Below, one piece after another: positions 50,652-59,589 of a stretch of DNA of 64,000 bases (positions within the stretch are counted from its first letter, which is position 1; each line of letters begins with the position of its first letter). The DNA lies in assembly GCA_963706605.1 (NCBI GenBank), contig OY970165.1, forward strand, positions 2,418,001 through 2,482,000, in the 5' to 3' direction. The notes beneath the pieces are model-generated. The model saw only the letters and a list, made by a program, of their open reading frames with translations. It had not been told where the DNA came from and did no database searches. The position numbers and the translations under genes were made by a program. Source of the DNA: VRUE01 sp963706605 (GTDB taxonomy: Bacteria; Actinomycetota; Thermoleophilia; Solirubrobacterales; 70-9).

Positions 50652-52937
50652 ATGGCGATGGCGCATAAGAATTCTCGTCCTTCGCGGGGCGGACTCAGGT
50701 GGAGCCGTGGCGGCCGGGCGATCGTCTGGCTGCGTTTCCTGATCGTCCCCGCCTGGATCGCCGCCACCGTTATGGCGGTCACCCATCTGCCTTCCGCCTT
50801 CGAAGCCGAAGCCGGCGAGCTGGGAAGCCTTCTGCCCCACTCTTCCGAAGCGCTCGAAGTCGAACGCATGGCGATCGAGACGTTCGGCCTTCCTCTGCTC
50901 AGCCGCACGATGGTCGTCGCCCGCCAGCCGCGAGGCTTCTCGACAGCCCAGGCTTCGGCTGCCGCCCGCTACATTGCCGCCGCCGATCGGAGCAAAGGCC
51001 CGAACGCCGTCAAGGCGGTACCGATCGCCGACACGCCGGGAATGCTCGGCAGTGGAAGGCCGGCGACGACGATCGTCGCCTACCTCTATCTCGACCCGGC
51101 GCTGAGCGAAGACGAATCTCAGGAAAGCGCAGAGCGTTTTGCGAGCGGATTCGGCCGAGCCACCTCGGCGCCGGTGGTGAAGGTGACCGGCGCTCTCCCA
51201 GGAACCCGCTCGGAAACCGAGATCGCCGAAAGCCACCTGATCTGGGTCGAGCTGGCAACGGCCCTACTCGTGGTGGGGATCCTCGCCCTCTACTTCCGCT
51301 CCCTGGGCATTCCCTTGCTCGGGGTCGCAACGGTGGCGGTCGCCTATCTCTGCGCCGACCGCGTCCTCGGCTGGATCGCCGAACGCTACGGCCTCTCGAT
51401 CCCCCGCGAGGCAGAGCCCGTGATCGTCGCCTTGATCTTCGGCGTCCTCACCGACTACCTCGTCTTCTTCGTCTCGGGCTATCGGCAGCGGCTGCGCCAG
51501 GGCGCGGGGACGGTCGATGCCGTCGCCGAGGCGACCAGCGAGCTCTTGCCGGTGATCCTGACCGCCGCACTGATGATCGCGGGAGCGACCCTGACCCTGC
51601 TGCTCTCCGGGGTGCGCTTCCTCAGCGCCTTCGGTCCGAGCATGGCGGTCGCGGTGATCATCTCGGCGCTGGTGGCGATGACGCTCGTGCCGGCGGCCCT
51701 GGGGATCTTCGGCCGGGCGTTGCTATGGCCGCGTGGGCTCGCCCAGCAATCCTCCGAGGGTGGGGAAAAGGGGAAGAAAGGCGCGGCCGAGAAGCCCGGA
51801 GCACGCGGCCAGCTTCTCGGCGTCGCCGTCAGGGCTCCCGTGCTGACCGCGCTCCTCTGCGTCGCCGTCTTGCTGGTGGCCGCGAGCGGGTTGCGCCACC
51901 TCGAGCTGGGCAACCCGGTGATGCGGGGGCTGCCGGAGACGAGCGAACCCCGCCAGGGATATGACGCCGCCGCGGCAGGCATCGGTCCCGGAGCCCTCGG
52001 GCCGACCATGCTCGTCCTCGAAAGGCCAGGCATCGCAGGGCAAGAAGGTCAGCTGGCAAGCTTTCAAGCCCAGCTTGAACGTAAGCGCGGAGTCGTGGGC
52101 GTGCTCGGACCCGCCGACCAGCCGATTCCCTCACGCGCAGGGGTGATGCTCGCGCCGGGCGGCGGCGCGGCGCGCTACGCCTTGGCTCTCGAGGGCGATC
52201 CTGACGGCGCCAACGCAATCGACGCTCTCTCAGGGGTCGAAGCCGCCCTGCCCGCCCTGCTCGAGCGCAGCGGACTCGCGGGCACGAAGACCGGCATCAC
52301 CGGTGACACCACTATCGCCTCCGAACTGACCGACGAGACGACCACTGCCCTAGAGCGCGTTACGCCGGCCGCGCTGGCGGTGCTGCTCGTCCTGCTCTGG
52401 ATTCTCCTCGGGAGCTGGAGTGCACCGCTGTACCTCGTGGGGAGCAGCCTGCTCGTGGTCGCAGCCGCCCTCGGCCTCACGGTGTACGTCTTTCAGGACC
52501 TGCTCGGCTACGGCGAGCTGGCCTTCTTCGTGCCGGTCGCCAGCGCGATCCTGCTGCTGGCGCTCGGCGCCGACTACAACGTCTTCCTGATCAGCCGCAT
52601 CTGGCGTGAGGCCGAAGACCAAGAGCTGCGACCTGCGATCCGCAGCGCCGGTGTTCGCGCCGGGCGGGTGATCACCGTGGCCGGCGTCATCCTCGCCCTC
52701 TCCTTCGCCGCGATCGCCCTGATCCCGATCCAGGGCTTCCGCGAGATCGCCTTTGCGCTCTGCATCGGACTGCTGCTCGACACGCTTCTGGCCCGAACTC
52801 TGCTGGTCCCCGCCCTGGTCACCATCTTTGGCCGAGGGGGGCCGCGGGCCAAAACGCCGGACTCGGCTCCCGAGCTGGCGGCGGCCGGTGGCGATCACCG
52901 GAGTGGCGTTCATTCTCCCCGCCAGGACTCCCAGTAG
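50652..52937 (+). CDS. MMPL-family RND transporter
   Basis: 761 residues with two repeats of a helix, a large extracytoplasmic domain and five helices. Core motifs are FGVLTDYLVFFVSGYRQRL in the first half and LALGADYNVFLISRIWREAE in the second, with GVILALSFAAIALIP. Probably exports a lipid or glycolipid. Unlike the copy at 31083-33291 it is intact. It overlaps the convergent CHAD gene by 28 bp. Confidence 0.9.
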   Translation: MAMAHKNSRPSRGGLRWSRGGRAIVWLRFLIVPAWIAATVMAVTHLPSAFEAEAGELGSLLPHSSEALEVERMAIETFGLPLLSRTMVVARQPRGFSTAQASAAARYIAAADRSKGPNAVKAVPIADTPGMLGSGRPATTIVAYLYLDPALSEDESQESAERFASGFGRATSAPVVKVTGALPGTRSETEIAESHLIWVELATALLVVGILALYFRSLGIPLLGVATVAVAYLCADRVLGWIAERYGLSIPREAEPVIVALIFGVLTDYLVFFVSGYRQRLRQGAGTVDAVAEATSELLPVILTAALMIAGATLTLLLSGVRFLSAFGPSMAVAVIISALVAMTLVPAALGIFGRALLWPRGLAQQSSEGGEKGKKGAAEKPGARGQLLGVAVRAPVLTALLCVAVLLVAASGLRHLELGNPVMRGLPETSEPRQGYDAAAAGIGPGALGPTMLVLERPGIAGQEGQLASFQAQLERKRGVVGVLGPADQPIPSRAGVMLAPGGGAARYALALEGDPDGANAIDALSGVEAALPALLERSGLAGTKTGITGDTTIASELTDETTTALERVTPAALAVLLVLLWILLGSWSAPLYLVGSSLLVVAAALGLTVYVFQDLLGYGELAFFVPVASAILLLALGADYNVFLISRIWREAEDQELRPAIRSAGVRAGRVITVAGVILALSFAAIALIPIQGFREIAFALCIGLLLDTLLARTLLVPALVTIFGRGGPRAKTPDSAPELAAAGGDHRSGVHSPRQDSQ

Positions 52938-53959
52938 ACGGACAGGCGACGAAGGAACGCCTTCGGCTTCTCGGCATAAAGGCGAGCACCAAGGTCAAGT
53001 GCATCATCGAGCAGCTCACCCTGGCGGCGCGCGATCGCCCTCGTAAGCACCTTTTCGTCCGATAGCTCCTCGCGAGCCTTCAGGTCTTCATGGAGGACAA
53101 TGAGGTCATGATGGTCTCCGAGCAGGTCAGCCAGCTCATGAGCCTGGTCAGCCGTCTCGCCGAGAAGCGCGGGCCACGTCTCGCGCATGATGCGTAGCTG
53201 GTACCAGAGGTCTTTGACCCGTTTTCGCCACTGGTGAACGTCCTCGGCCCTTCGCCTCATCCGGACTCGTTCCATTTCGCGTCGACCGCGCCCGTAGGCG
53301 CGCTCGATCCCCGGCGCGAAGAGATCCCAGGACTCCTTCGAGAACCGCCAGCGGCCGACTTCGTCACGTCCCACTTCGATTTCGCTTATCGCGCTCTCGA
53401 TCTGAATGGCCAGCGCGCCCTCATCCCCCTGCTCTTCGCGCTCCGCCGATAGGAGTGCGCGCCACACCTTCACCGCTTCGCCGGGCAGCTCCTCGTCGAA
53501 CCGCCCTGCAAGCGCGGTCAGCGTCTCCAGCCTGACCTCCGTGTCGCGGCTTGAAAGGCGCCTGCCCGCGTCTCTGTAGCGTTTGTTTTCGGTGCGAAAT
53601 CGCTCCTCGCCGATCGCCGAGCGAATCAGCCGCAGGACGCTTCGAAGCTTCTTCAGGTCTTTGCGCGCCGAATGAACAGACCCGGCTAGGTCGTCACCCT
53701 CCCCCGCGCGTCGCAGCTCTTCGAGCGCCTTCTCGGCCCGCCCGGTGGCGATCCGGACGATCCCCTCGGCTGGGCCTTCCTTGCCCTTGAGGCGATAGGC
53801 GCGGCTCGCGCCCGAAGAGGAGGTATCCGACTCGCCGCGTTCGAGTGCAGCCTTGCCCGCCAGTGCGGCGCCGACCGCAAGGAGGCCTCCTGCTGCGAGC
53901 TGCGTGCGACGATCGGCGGTAGAGCGCTTCAGCGTTCGCTTCGCTCGGCTGGATGCCAT
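52910..53959 (-). CDS. CHAD-domain protein
   Basis: 349 residues. After a basic N-terminus with a short hydrophobic segment (about 21-37), the CHAD domain spans about 80-345: VHSARKDLKKLRSVLRLIRS, RYRDAGRRLSSRDTEVRLET, VHQWRKRVKDLWYQLRIM and LADLLGDHHDLIVLHEDL with conserved His and basic residues. CHAD domains bind polyphosphate. A CYTH gene, the usual partner, lies 29 bp upstream but is destroyed. Confidence 0.88.
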   Translation of the reverse strand: MASSRAKRTLKRSTADRRTQLAAGGLLAVGAALAGKAALERGESDTSSSGASRAYRLKGKEGPAEGIVRIATGRAEKALEELRRAGEGDDLAGSVHSARKDLKKLRSVLRLIRSAIGEERFRTENKRYRDAGRRLSSRDTEVRLETLTALAGRFDEELPGEAVKVWRALLSAEREEQGDEGALAIQIESAISEIEVGRDEVGRWRFSKESWDLFAPGIERAYGRGRREMERVRMRRRAEDVHQWRKRVKDLWYQLRIMRETWPALLGETADQAHELADLLGDHHDLIVLHEDLKAREELSDEKVLTRAIARRQGELLDDALDLGARLYAEKPKAFLRRLSVYWESWRGE

Positions 53960-53988
53960 GTTCTGCCGATTCCCGCTCGAGGCGGGTT

Positions 53989-54250
53989 CTACACGGCGGG
54001 GGCGCCATCTCGGGCCAGGCTTTGCCCCGAGTAACGCTTGTCGCCGGTGACCTCATCGCCGAGCCAGTCGGGTGGCTCGAACTCCCGGCTTTCAGACTCG
54101 CTCTTGAACTCGACCTCGGCGATCAGGAGACCCTTCAACTCGCCTTTGATCTATCGCGAGATACCCCTGTTCGATGTCAGTCGACCTCTGGTCATCGGTG
54201 AGAGCTGGAATCCGGTGCAGGAGAAACTTGCGCTCAATCTCTTTAGCCAC
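53989..54250 (-). pseudogene. CYTH-domain gene remnant with a large internal deletion
   Basis: From GTG 54250 the frame gives the CYTH start KEIERKFLLHRIP and IEQGYLAID. At about 54139-54150 the sequence jumps, in another frame, to the domain's end: GELKGLLIAEVEFKS, FEPPDWLGDEVTGDKRYSG, stopping at TAG 53989. About 85 central residues with the catalytic arginines and lysines are missing. CYTH enzymes act on triphosphates or polyphosphate. It sits directly upstream of the CHAD gene, its usual partner. Confidence 0.8.
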
Positions 54251-54327
54251 TTTGCAAAAGCTAGCGTGCGAGCCTCACGCCTCCTAGCGTCCGATACATC
54301 GAGATCGAGCTGCTCGGGTTCAGAAGT

Positions 54328-54365
54328 CGGGGGCCGGGTCCGAATCCTCCAGACTCCGGCCCCCG
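54328..54365. repeat. Palindrome CGGGGGCCGG/CCGGCCCCCG
   Basis: Perfect 10-bp arms plus a GTC/GAC extension with one bulge, and a loop of about 11 nt. It lies 132 bp past the TetR gene's stop. Could be a terminator or another short palindromic repeat; its arms start TCGGGGG like the recJ element, but the match is weak. Confidence 0.5.
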
Positions 54366-54497
54366 CCTCTCCCATGTGGCGCCCTCTGCGCCCGCATTGC
54401 GGGGCCGCTTCTGTACCGCATTACGGCCACTCGTGCGCCGCATGCACCAGCATCAAGCTCTAGACAGACCGATGCAAGCGTTCGGGCAAAATGGTTT

Positions 54498-55874
54498 CTA
54501 TCTATTGAGTGCTGGAACGTTTCCGCGCCGGACCTCAGCGACGATCAGGTCGATCGCCGCCGCCCCTCCGAGCGCCGGGGCAAGCGCGATGTAGGAGAGC
54601 ACCGGCGCCGCGATCGGCAGCTGCGCGCCGCACCCGGTGGCGACGAAGTGGTGGATCACTCCCCACATCGCCCCGATCGATGCTTCCGCCGCGAACTCGC
54701 TCGGCTGCCACACCGGCGGGGCTCCCCGCCGAAGCCTCCTCGCCAGCTTGGCGGTCAGCTCGCTGCGCCACTGGATCGCCTCGGGGCCTGGAGAGAAGAC
54801 CTCGAGGAAGGCGAGGTTGGCGAAGGTAGGGTCGCACGCGAGGTGCCGACAGAGGCTGGCGATCATGCGGTGGACGCCGCTCGCCCAGTCGTCGGCCGTG
54901 AGGTAGAGGGGCGCCGCCGCAGCCAGGGTGCGGCGGCTGAACACCTCGAGCGTCGCCAGGAAGCAATCCGCCACCCCCGTGAAGTGGGTGTCGAAGCTGC
55001 GCCTGGAGACACCAGCGACGGCGCGTACCCGCGGCACCGTCAGCGTCGCGCACCCCTCCTTGCTCGCCAGCCTGGCCGTCGCTGCCAGGATCAACGCGCG
55101 CTCGTCCCCCAGCGGTAACTCCGGAGCGGTGGCGGGCAGCGGCGGTGCCTCGGCCACCACGAGGCCACGTAGGCGGACGACGTCGTCGTCGCAGAAGGAG
55201 AGCGCCCACTCCGTCAGCTCGCCCCCGTCGAGCGCCAGCGGCCGCGGCTGTCCGGGCAGCAGCCGCGCCCGCGCCACCCGGCCGCCGCCGGCGACGATGC
55301 CTTTCACCACCAGCGGCGGTAGCCGAGGCGCCCCCTCGGCCAGGGCGAAGTTCTTCGCCACCAGCGCCTCGAAGCGCCGGTTCGTGCGCAGCATCCGCTC
55401 GACCGCGACGGAGCCCGCGGCGAAGACCTCAACCAGGGCCAGCCGCGCCGCCTCGGGGCTGGCGGCGATCTGACCGGCGAAGGCGAGAAACCCGAGCCGA
55501 AGCCGCTCGCACCACTCCTCCTCGCCCTCGGCGGCGGCGAGGATCCCGCGCACCGAGTTGTCGACGATGACGTCGTAGCTGCCGAGGAAACACTCTTCCT
55601 TGCCGGCGAAGTGTTTGTAGAAATCTCGCTTCGAGACGCGGGCGCAGTTGGCCAACGCCGCCACGGCGACGTCGTTGTAGCCCTGCTCGGCGACGAGCTC
55701 GACCATCGCCTCCTGCAGCCGGCCGCGCTGGTGCGCGGCGACGTCCTCCGCCGAACATCCCGGCCCCGGCCGCAGCTTCGGGTAGCGAGAGCTCCGCGAT
55801 CGTGCGCCTCGTGATGAGTTGGATCTGCCGGTCGGCCCGGCACCCGCGCGTCCGCGCGGGCCATTCGTACCCAA
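54498..55874 (-). CDS. Tandem double-TetR transcriptional regulator
   Basis: 458 residues from TTG 55874, with AGGAGG about 10 nt upstream. Two TetR units lie in one chain. The first HTH (about 65-100) reads VAALANCARVSKRDFYKHFAGKE; the second (about 285-320) reads VRAVAGVSRRSFDTHFTG. Each is followed by its own helical ligand-binding domain. Normal TetR proteins are about 200 residues and dimerise, so this may act as a built-in dimer. A TGACA-ATC-TGTCA palindrome lies 54 bp upstream of the start. Confidence 0.85.
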   Translation of the reverse strand: MGTNGPRGRAGAGPTGRSNSSRGARSRSSRYPKLRPGPGCSAEDVAAHQRGRLQEAMVELVAEQGYNDVAVAALANCARVSKRDFYKHFAGKEECFLGSYDVIVDNSVRGILAAAEGEEEWCERLRLGFLAFAGQIAASPEAARLALVEVFAAGSVAVERMLRTNRRFEALVAKNFALAEGAPRLPPLVVKGIVAGGGRVARARLLPGQPRPLALDGGELTEWALSFCDDDVVRLRGLVVAEAPPLPATAPELPLGDERALILAATARLASKEGCATLTVPRVRAVAGVSRRSFDTHFTGVADCFLATLEVFSRRTLAAAAPLYLTADDWASGVHRMIASLCRHLACDPTFANLAFLEVFSPGPEAIQWRSELTAKLARRLRRGAPPVWQPSEFAAEASIGAMWGVIHHFVATGCGAQLPIAAPVLSYIALAPALGGAAAIDLIVAEVRRGNVPALNR

Positions 55875-55927
55875 TGGCCTCGACCTCCTGACTCTTCGGA
55901 CAGCCTTCGTCCCGCCGCGTTCCTAAA

Positions 55928-55940
55928 TGACAATCTGTCA
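55928..55940. promoter_or_regulatory. TetR-type operator TGACA-N3-TGTCA
   Basis: A perfect 5-3-5 palindrome in an AT-rich stretch upstream of the double-TetR gene. TGACA/TGTCA half-sites are typical of TetR-family operators. Likely autoregulatory. The other flanking gene (cupin) is convergent with this region, so no second target is seen here. Confidence 0.5.
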
Positions 55941-56029
55941 GTACCAAAAACAGAGAGTGCGCCTGAGTTGCTACGCCAGAAAGGCAAAAATCCACCGTGA
56001 GAGTCCGCCCAAACGGCCTCAAATGTGCG

Positions 56030-56431
56030 CTAGTCAGCCCACCAGTCGCGCCGGCCATCGACGTCTTCGCGCGGAGCCTCGCCGAGATTGGGCGCGCCGA
56101 TGACGAGGATCTCGAGGCCCTCCGGCCCGGCCTCGTAGCCTCGCCACGTACCGGGCGGGACGCGCACCGCGTCCCATTCCTTGAGCTCGACGATCTTGTC
56201 GTCGAGCTTCATCCGACCGCTACCGCGCAGGACCACGTACACCTCCTCCTGCTTCTTGTGCGTGTGACCGTACGGAAAGCGATAGCCGGGCGGGATGCGC
56301 TGGTAGCTCAGGCCGGATTTCTCGAGCTCGAGCGCCTCGGTCGCCATGCGGAACTCCAGGTCCGGCGCGCCGTCGAAGTTGGACCCGAGATCCTCCAAGT
56401 CCTCCTTGAGGTTCCTGAGAGTGAACGGCAC
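56030..56431 (-). CDS. Cupin-domain protein
   Basis: 133 residues, one cupin barrel. Metal motif 1 is visible as YGHTHKKQEEVYVVLRGSG (His, His, Glu) and motif 2 as VPPGTWRGYEAG with the final His replaced. SYQRIPPGYRFP precedes it. Function is open: the fold covers enzymes and sugar- or metal-binding proteins. Confidence 0.85.
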   Translation of the reverse strand: MPFTLRNLKEDLEDLGSNFDGAPDLEFRMATEALELEKSGLSYQRIPPGYRFPYGHTHKKQEEVYVVLRGSGRMKLDDKIVELKEWDAVRVPPGTWRGYEAGPEGLEILVIGAPNLGEAPREDVDGRRDWWAD

Positions 56432-56634
56432 GGCGCAATCCTATGGCACCCCCTGGCTAGTGGTCGCCGATCTGATGGAGACGATATGCGGGGGTGAGTC
56501 GACGACGCGCCGCTGGGAGATTCGGGTGATTCAGGTGCGGTTCGGCTCGGTTTGGGCAGCGAGATCGTCCCGCTGCCCAACCGCCAGAACTTCAGAACCT
56601 CCCGACCACGGACCTAGGCTCATTCCAAGCCGCG

Positions 56635-57015
56635 CTAGCACCCATTGGGCACAACGACGTTGAAGCGCCCAGGTTCGGGGCGTTCTCCCCCGGGGCTCAT
56701 ACATGCCTTCCAGTTGGTGGCTCCACCTTCTTCCCAACCGATTCGGACGTTCACTGAGCAGTGGTTTTTGGCAGACTTTAATTCAATTGGAGGGAAAAAT
56801 TTAGATCCACCGCCACAACCTGGGTTGTACTCATTTCCGTTATAGAACGTTCCCGTCCAGACGCAGACCACTCCACCTTCGCAGGTGGCCTCGATTTCCG
56901 CCTGGGCGCTCGACCCTTGCGTTCCGAACAGCAGAACTAAAGCTGCTGCCGCGACGAGCAGCATGGCCATTACTCGCCCTCGGCTTGGCCTGAAGGCGTG
57001 GGTTGCTTGAGACAT
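56635..57015 (-). CDS. Secreted Cys-rich protein, peptidase-inhibitor I36-like
   Basis: 126 residues from ATG 57015, with GGGGAGGAATC as ribosome site. Signal peptide to about residue 39 (QGSSAQA). The mature domain VCVWTGTFYNGNEY, GCGGGSKF and an Asn-His-Cys segment, with five or six cysteines, resembles the Streptomyces I36 peptidase inhibitor/beta-gamma-crystallin-like family. Probably extracellular. Confidence 0.7.
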   Translation of the reverse strand: MSQATHAFRPSRGRVMAMLLVAAAALVLLFGTQGSSAQAEIEATCEGGVVCVWTGTFYNGNEYNPGCGGGSKFFPPIELKSAKNHCSVNVRIGWEEGGATNWKACMSPGGERPEPGRFNVVVPNGC

Positions 57016-57114
57016 GATTCCTCCCCTTGCTTGCAAAACATCTAAGTCGGGGCCTACCCGACCAAAGGGATACGCTAGCGGTTATTAAGAGAAAAACTGA
57101 ACACTCAACCAATA

Positions 57115-57312
57115 TTGGAGGACGAATCAGGAGGCAGAAGGTCACAGCGACCCACAAGTGGCTCAAGGGCGGAGCCGGCATGGCTGCGCCGCGTCACGAT
57201 CTCGCTCTTCGCCGCCGGTCTCCTCGCCTCAGCACCGCTCGTCAGCGGTTCGGGAACGCCTACCGTCCATGCCTCCCGAGGCGCGGCTCTCAGCGCGACC
57301 GCCAACCGGTAA
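57115..57312 (+). CDS. Possible small secreted peptide or truncated secreted protein
   Basis: 65 residues from TTG 57115. The second half is a convincing signal peptide (LRRVTISLFAAGLLASAPLV, then a TVHAS cleavage-like site), but only about 12 residues follow before the stop. Either a short exported peptide or a remnant of a longer gene. It lies in a 350-bp gap otherwise holding only the promoter at 57352. Confidence 0.3.
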   Translation: MEDESGGRRSQRPTSGSRAEPAWLRRVTISLFAAGLLASAPLVSGSGTPTVHASRGAALSATANR

Positions 57313-57351
57313 GCCGCAGAACAGCGGCACCTGCATCGTCGTGAGGCGCTC

Positions 57352-57357
57352 TACAAT
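57352..57357 (+). promoter_or_regulatory. -10 box TACAAT before the methyltransferase gene
   Basis: TACAAT ends 8 nt before ATG 57366, so transcription would begin at or just before the start codon. No Shine-Dalgarno is visible. I see no good -35. Confidence 0.5.
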
Positions 57358-57365
57358 GCGGCACG

Positions 57366-58025
57366 ATGAGCGAAGCCACCGCACACCCAACACGCCGTTC
57401 CCAAAGCGCCAACAGCCGCCAGTACGACCGCGTTGCTCGCCTCTACAGCACACTTGAGCCGCTGTATCTGATCTTCCCTCCGGCCCGTCGCAGGGCGGTG
57501 GCCACGCTTGAGCTGAAGGCGGGCGACACCGTTTTGGAGATCGGCGCCGGCACCGGGCGCAATTTCCCCTACCTGGTCGAGGCGGTCGGCCCGAGCGGGA
57601 CCGTCATCGGCGTCGATGCGTCCCAGGGGATGCTGACCGAGGCGCGCAAGCTGATCGAGCGGCGTGGCTGGTCCAATGTTCAACTGCTCCACCAAGACGC
57701 CACGCAGCTCCAAGTCGATCGCGACGTGGACGGGGTGCTTTTCAGCCTCAGCTACTCGGCGCTACCCGAACCCCGCCCGGCATTGGCGCGGGGTTGGGAG
57801 CGGCTGCGCCAAAAAGGGCGTGTTGTGGTTATGGACATGGGGCTCACCCAAAGCCGCTGGCACCGCCTGCTCGACCCGATCGCCCGCCTGCTCGTCAAGC
57901 TCGGGCCTGGTGACGCCTACTCAGACCCCTGGAGCGATCTCGCCGCCTACGGCACGGTCGAGACCGAGCGCTTCCTGGCGGGCTTCTACTACGTCAGCTC
58001 AGTCACCAAGCGCGAGCAGTTCTAA
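57366..58025 (+). CDS. Class I SAM-dependent methyltransferase
   Basis: 219 residues. The SAM-binding motif VLEIGAGTGRNFPYL is at about 56-70, acidic motif II IGVDASQGML follows, then QDATQL and a post-motif GRVVVMDMG. The N-terminal YDRVARLYSTLEPLY and the C-terminal YYVSSVTKREQF resemble phospholipid or quinone methyltransferases (UbiE/PmtA-like). Substrate unknown. Probably leaderless. Confidence 0.85.
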   Translation: MSEATAHPTRRSQSANSRQYDRVARLYSTLEPLYLIFPPARRRAVATLELKAGDTVLEIGAGTGRNFPYLVEAVGPSGTVIGVDASQGMLTEARKLIERRGWSNVQLLHQDATQLQVDRDVDGVLFSLSYSALPEPRPALARGWERLRQKGRVVVMDMGLTQSRWHRLLDPIARLLVKLGPGDAYSDPWSDLAAYGTVETERFLAGFYYVSSVTKREQF

Positions 58026-58114
58026 GCGGGAGAACGCTGCGGAGCTAAACGTGTGCCAGGTGACGGCGGCAAGGCGGCCTCCTTGCCGGCAGCGCCCTAA
58101 CGGGCCGATGGGGG

Positions 58115-58252
58115 TTGCTAAGGTCGAGCGACATATCCGAGCCGCCTCGCTCAGGCGCGGGCGGACGGGGGACCCAGGCAGTTGGGGCGAATCGGTCGGT
58201 GATCCGGCCGCAGCGGCATCGGCCGCGAGCCCGTCAGCTAACCCCGTAGGAA
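58115..58252 (+). promoter_or_regulatory. Cyclic di-AMP riboswitch (ydaO/yuaA class)
   Basis: The hallmark 3' segment CCCGTCAGCTAACCCCGTAGG ends the element at 58250. GGGGGACCCA (58168-58177) and GGGGCGAAT (58184-58192) are the other conserved pieces in the right order and spacing, with variable GC stems between. It lies immediately before the ribosome site of the CBS-domain gene. Outer boundaries are approximate. Known members turn genes off when c-di-AMP binds. Confidence 0.85.
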
Positions 58253-58272
58253 CTGACAGGAGGGAGTTTGAG

Positions 58273-58899
58273 ATGACGACTCAGATTCGCGCAAAGAAGG
58301 ACCAGTCCCTTGTGGCCCGTGCCGAAGCAATGCTGTCCGAGCTGGGAAGCTGGGCGTTCCCCAGGCGCAAGGCCGGCCCCGAGGAGACCGCCCACGTCTG
58401 GCAGGCGATGAGCAAGCACGTCGCCGCGATCGACGCCGGGGCGCCGGTCGCCGACGCCGCCGAGCGCCTCGCCGAGCAGGACGTCGGGGTCTTGGCCATC
58501 TGCCAGGGCGGCAATCGCCTGAGCGGCGTGATCACCGATCGCGACATCGTGGTCCGCGTGATCGCCCAGGGGCTCGACCCCGACGAACTCACGGTTGGCG
58601 AGTGCGGCTCAGGTGAGCCGGTGACGGCCTCTCCACAAGAGACCCTGGACCAGGCGGCGCAACGGATGGGCGAGCAGGAGGTGCGCCGCCTTCCGGTCAC
58701 TGATGGGGGGCGCCTGATCGGGATCCTCAGCCACTCCGACCTTGCCTCGCATGGCGGGAATCGGCGAGCCGGCCGGTTGCTCGAGCGACTGGCCCGACAG
58801 GGCGGCGATCGGCGCTCGGCTCGCTGGCTTTTGGATCGCCCCTATCGGCTGAGAAGGCCGGCGGCCGTCTCGGCCTCCCGCCTTCGGGGTAGCTCCTGA
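58273..58899 (+). CDS. CBS-domain pair protein under c-di-AMP riboswitch control
   Basis: 208 residues from ATG 58273, with AGGAGGGAG as ribosome site. Two CBS motifs at about 45-160: VADAAERLAEQDVGVLAICQ with GVITDRDIVVRVIAQG, then LDQAAQRMGEQEVRRLPVTD with LIGILSHSDLA. CBS pairs bind adenosyl ligands. The last 40 residues are Arg-rich and low in complexity. The start of a 40-residue N-terminal extension (RAKKDQSLVARAEAML) has no known match. c-di-AMP control suggests a role in potassium/osmotic or cell-wall homeostasis; inference only. Confidence 0.88.
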   Translation: MTTQIRAKKDQSLVARAEAMLSELGSWAFPRRKAGPEETAHVWQAMSKHVAAIDAGAPVADAAERLAEQDVGVLAICQGGNRLSGVITDRDIVVRVIAQGLDPDELTVGECGSGEPVTASPQETLDQAAQRMGEQEVRRLPVTDGGRLIGILSHSDLASHGGNRRAGRLLERLARQGGDRRSARWLLDRPYRLRRPAAVSASRLRGSS

Positions 58900-59014
58900 C
58901 GTTTGCCTCTTGATTCGTTCCGCATGACGTGATCATGCTCGCCGTAGGCGATCTCGACGGGCACCTGTGGGAGTGAGGGCCGCAGCCCCCACTCGCCCTC
59001 GTCATGTCAGACGC

Positions 59015-59500
59015 TCAGCTGTTCGGCGCGCACTTCTTGAGGCCAAGCGCGTGCAGCTCCTTGCCCGCAGCGGCGAAGGGGTCCTGGTTACCCGAAACCA
59101 GCTCAGGCTTGGCTTCGATCTTTTCCAGCGTCTGCTGGGAGAGTCCCAGCGCCGCACTCACCTGCTGTTCCTCGCCGCTGGGCGCACCGAGGGCCTTGAC
59201 GCCGTCGATCTGGGACTGGATGTTGGGCGCAAAGACGGTTTCCACGAGTTCGGCTTCCTGCGCCTTGCTCGGTTTCTTGTTCTCCAGGCCGTGCTTTTTG
59301 ACGTAGGCGTTGACTTCGGCTTCCTGCGCCTTTTCGCCCTTGGCGCAGACCGCGTTGCCCTTCGCCACGAATTCGGCCTTGCTGATCGTGGCCGTCGCTT
59401 CCGTGGAGCTACTCGAGCTGCCGTTGCCGCATCCAGCCACGCAGGCTCCGACAAGCAGGGCAGCCGACATGGCCAGACCCCAGATCGCCCTTCTTCGCAT
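59015..59500 (-). CDS. Putative lipoprotein
   Basis: 161 residues from ATG 59500, with GAGGAGGG as ribosome site. Lipobox-type CVAGC at about residue 24. Mature part: a Ser-rich linker, then a helical domain with two cysteines (EFVAKGNAVCAKGEKAQEAE ... LGLKKCAPNS). The pattern is common among actinobacterial lipoproteins of unknown function. The gene is divergent from the DUF488 gene. Confidence 0.7.
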   Translation of the reverse strand: MRRRAIWGLAMSAALLVGACVAGCGNGSSSSSTEATATISKAEFVAKGNAVCAKGEKAQEAEVNAYVKKHGLENKKPSKAQEAELVETVFAPNIQSQIDGVKALGAPSGEEQQVSAALGLSQQTLEKIEAKPELVSGNQDPFAAAGKELHALGLKKCAPNS

Positions 59501-59589
59501 CAAACCCTCCTCAAGGCCGGTTTCGGAACCACACCACCCTAGCCGCACACGGCCTACCGCAGCGGAATCGGTGGGACGATGGAGCACCT

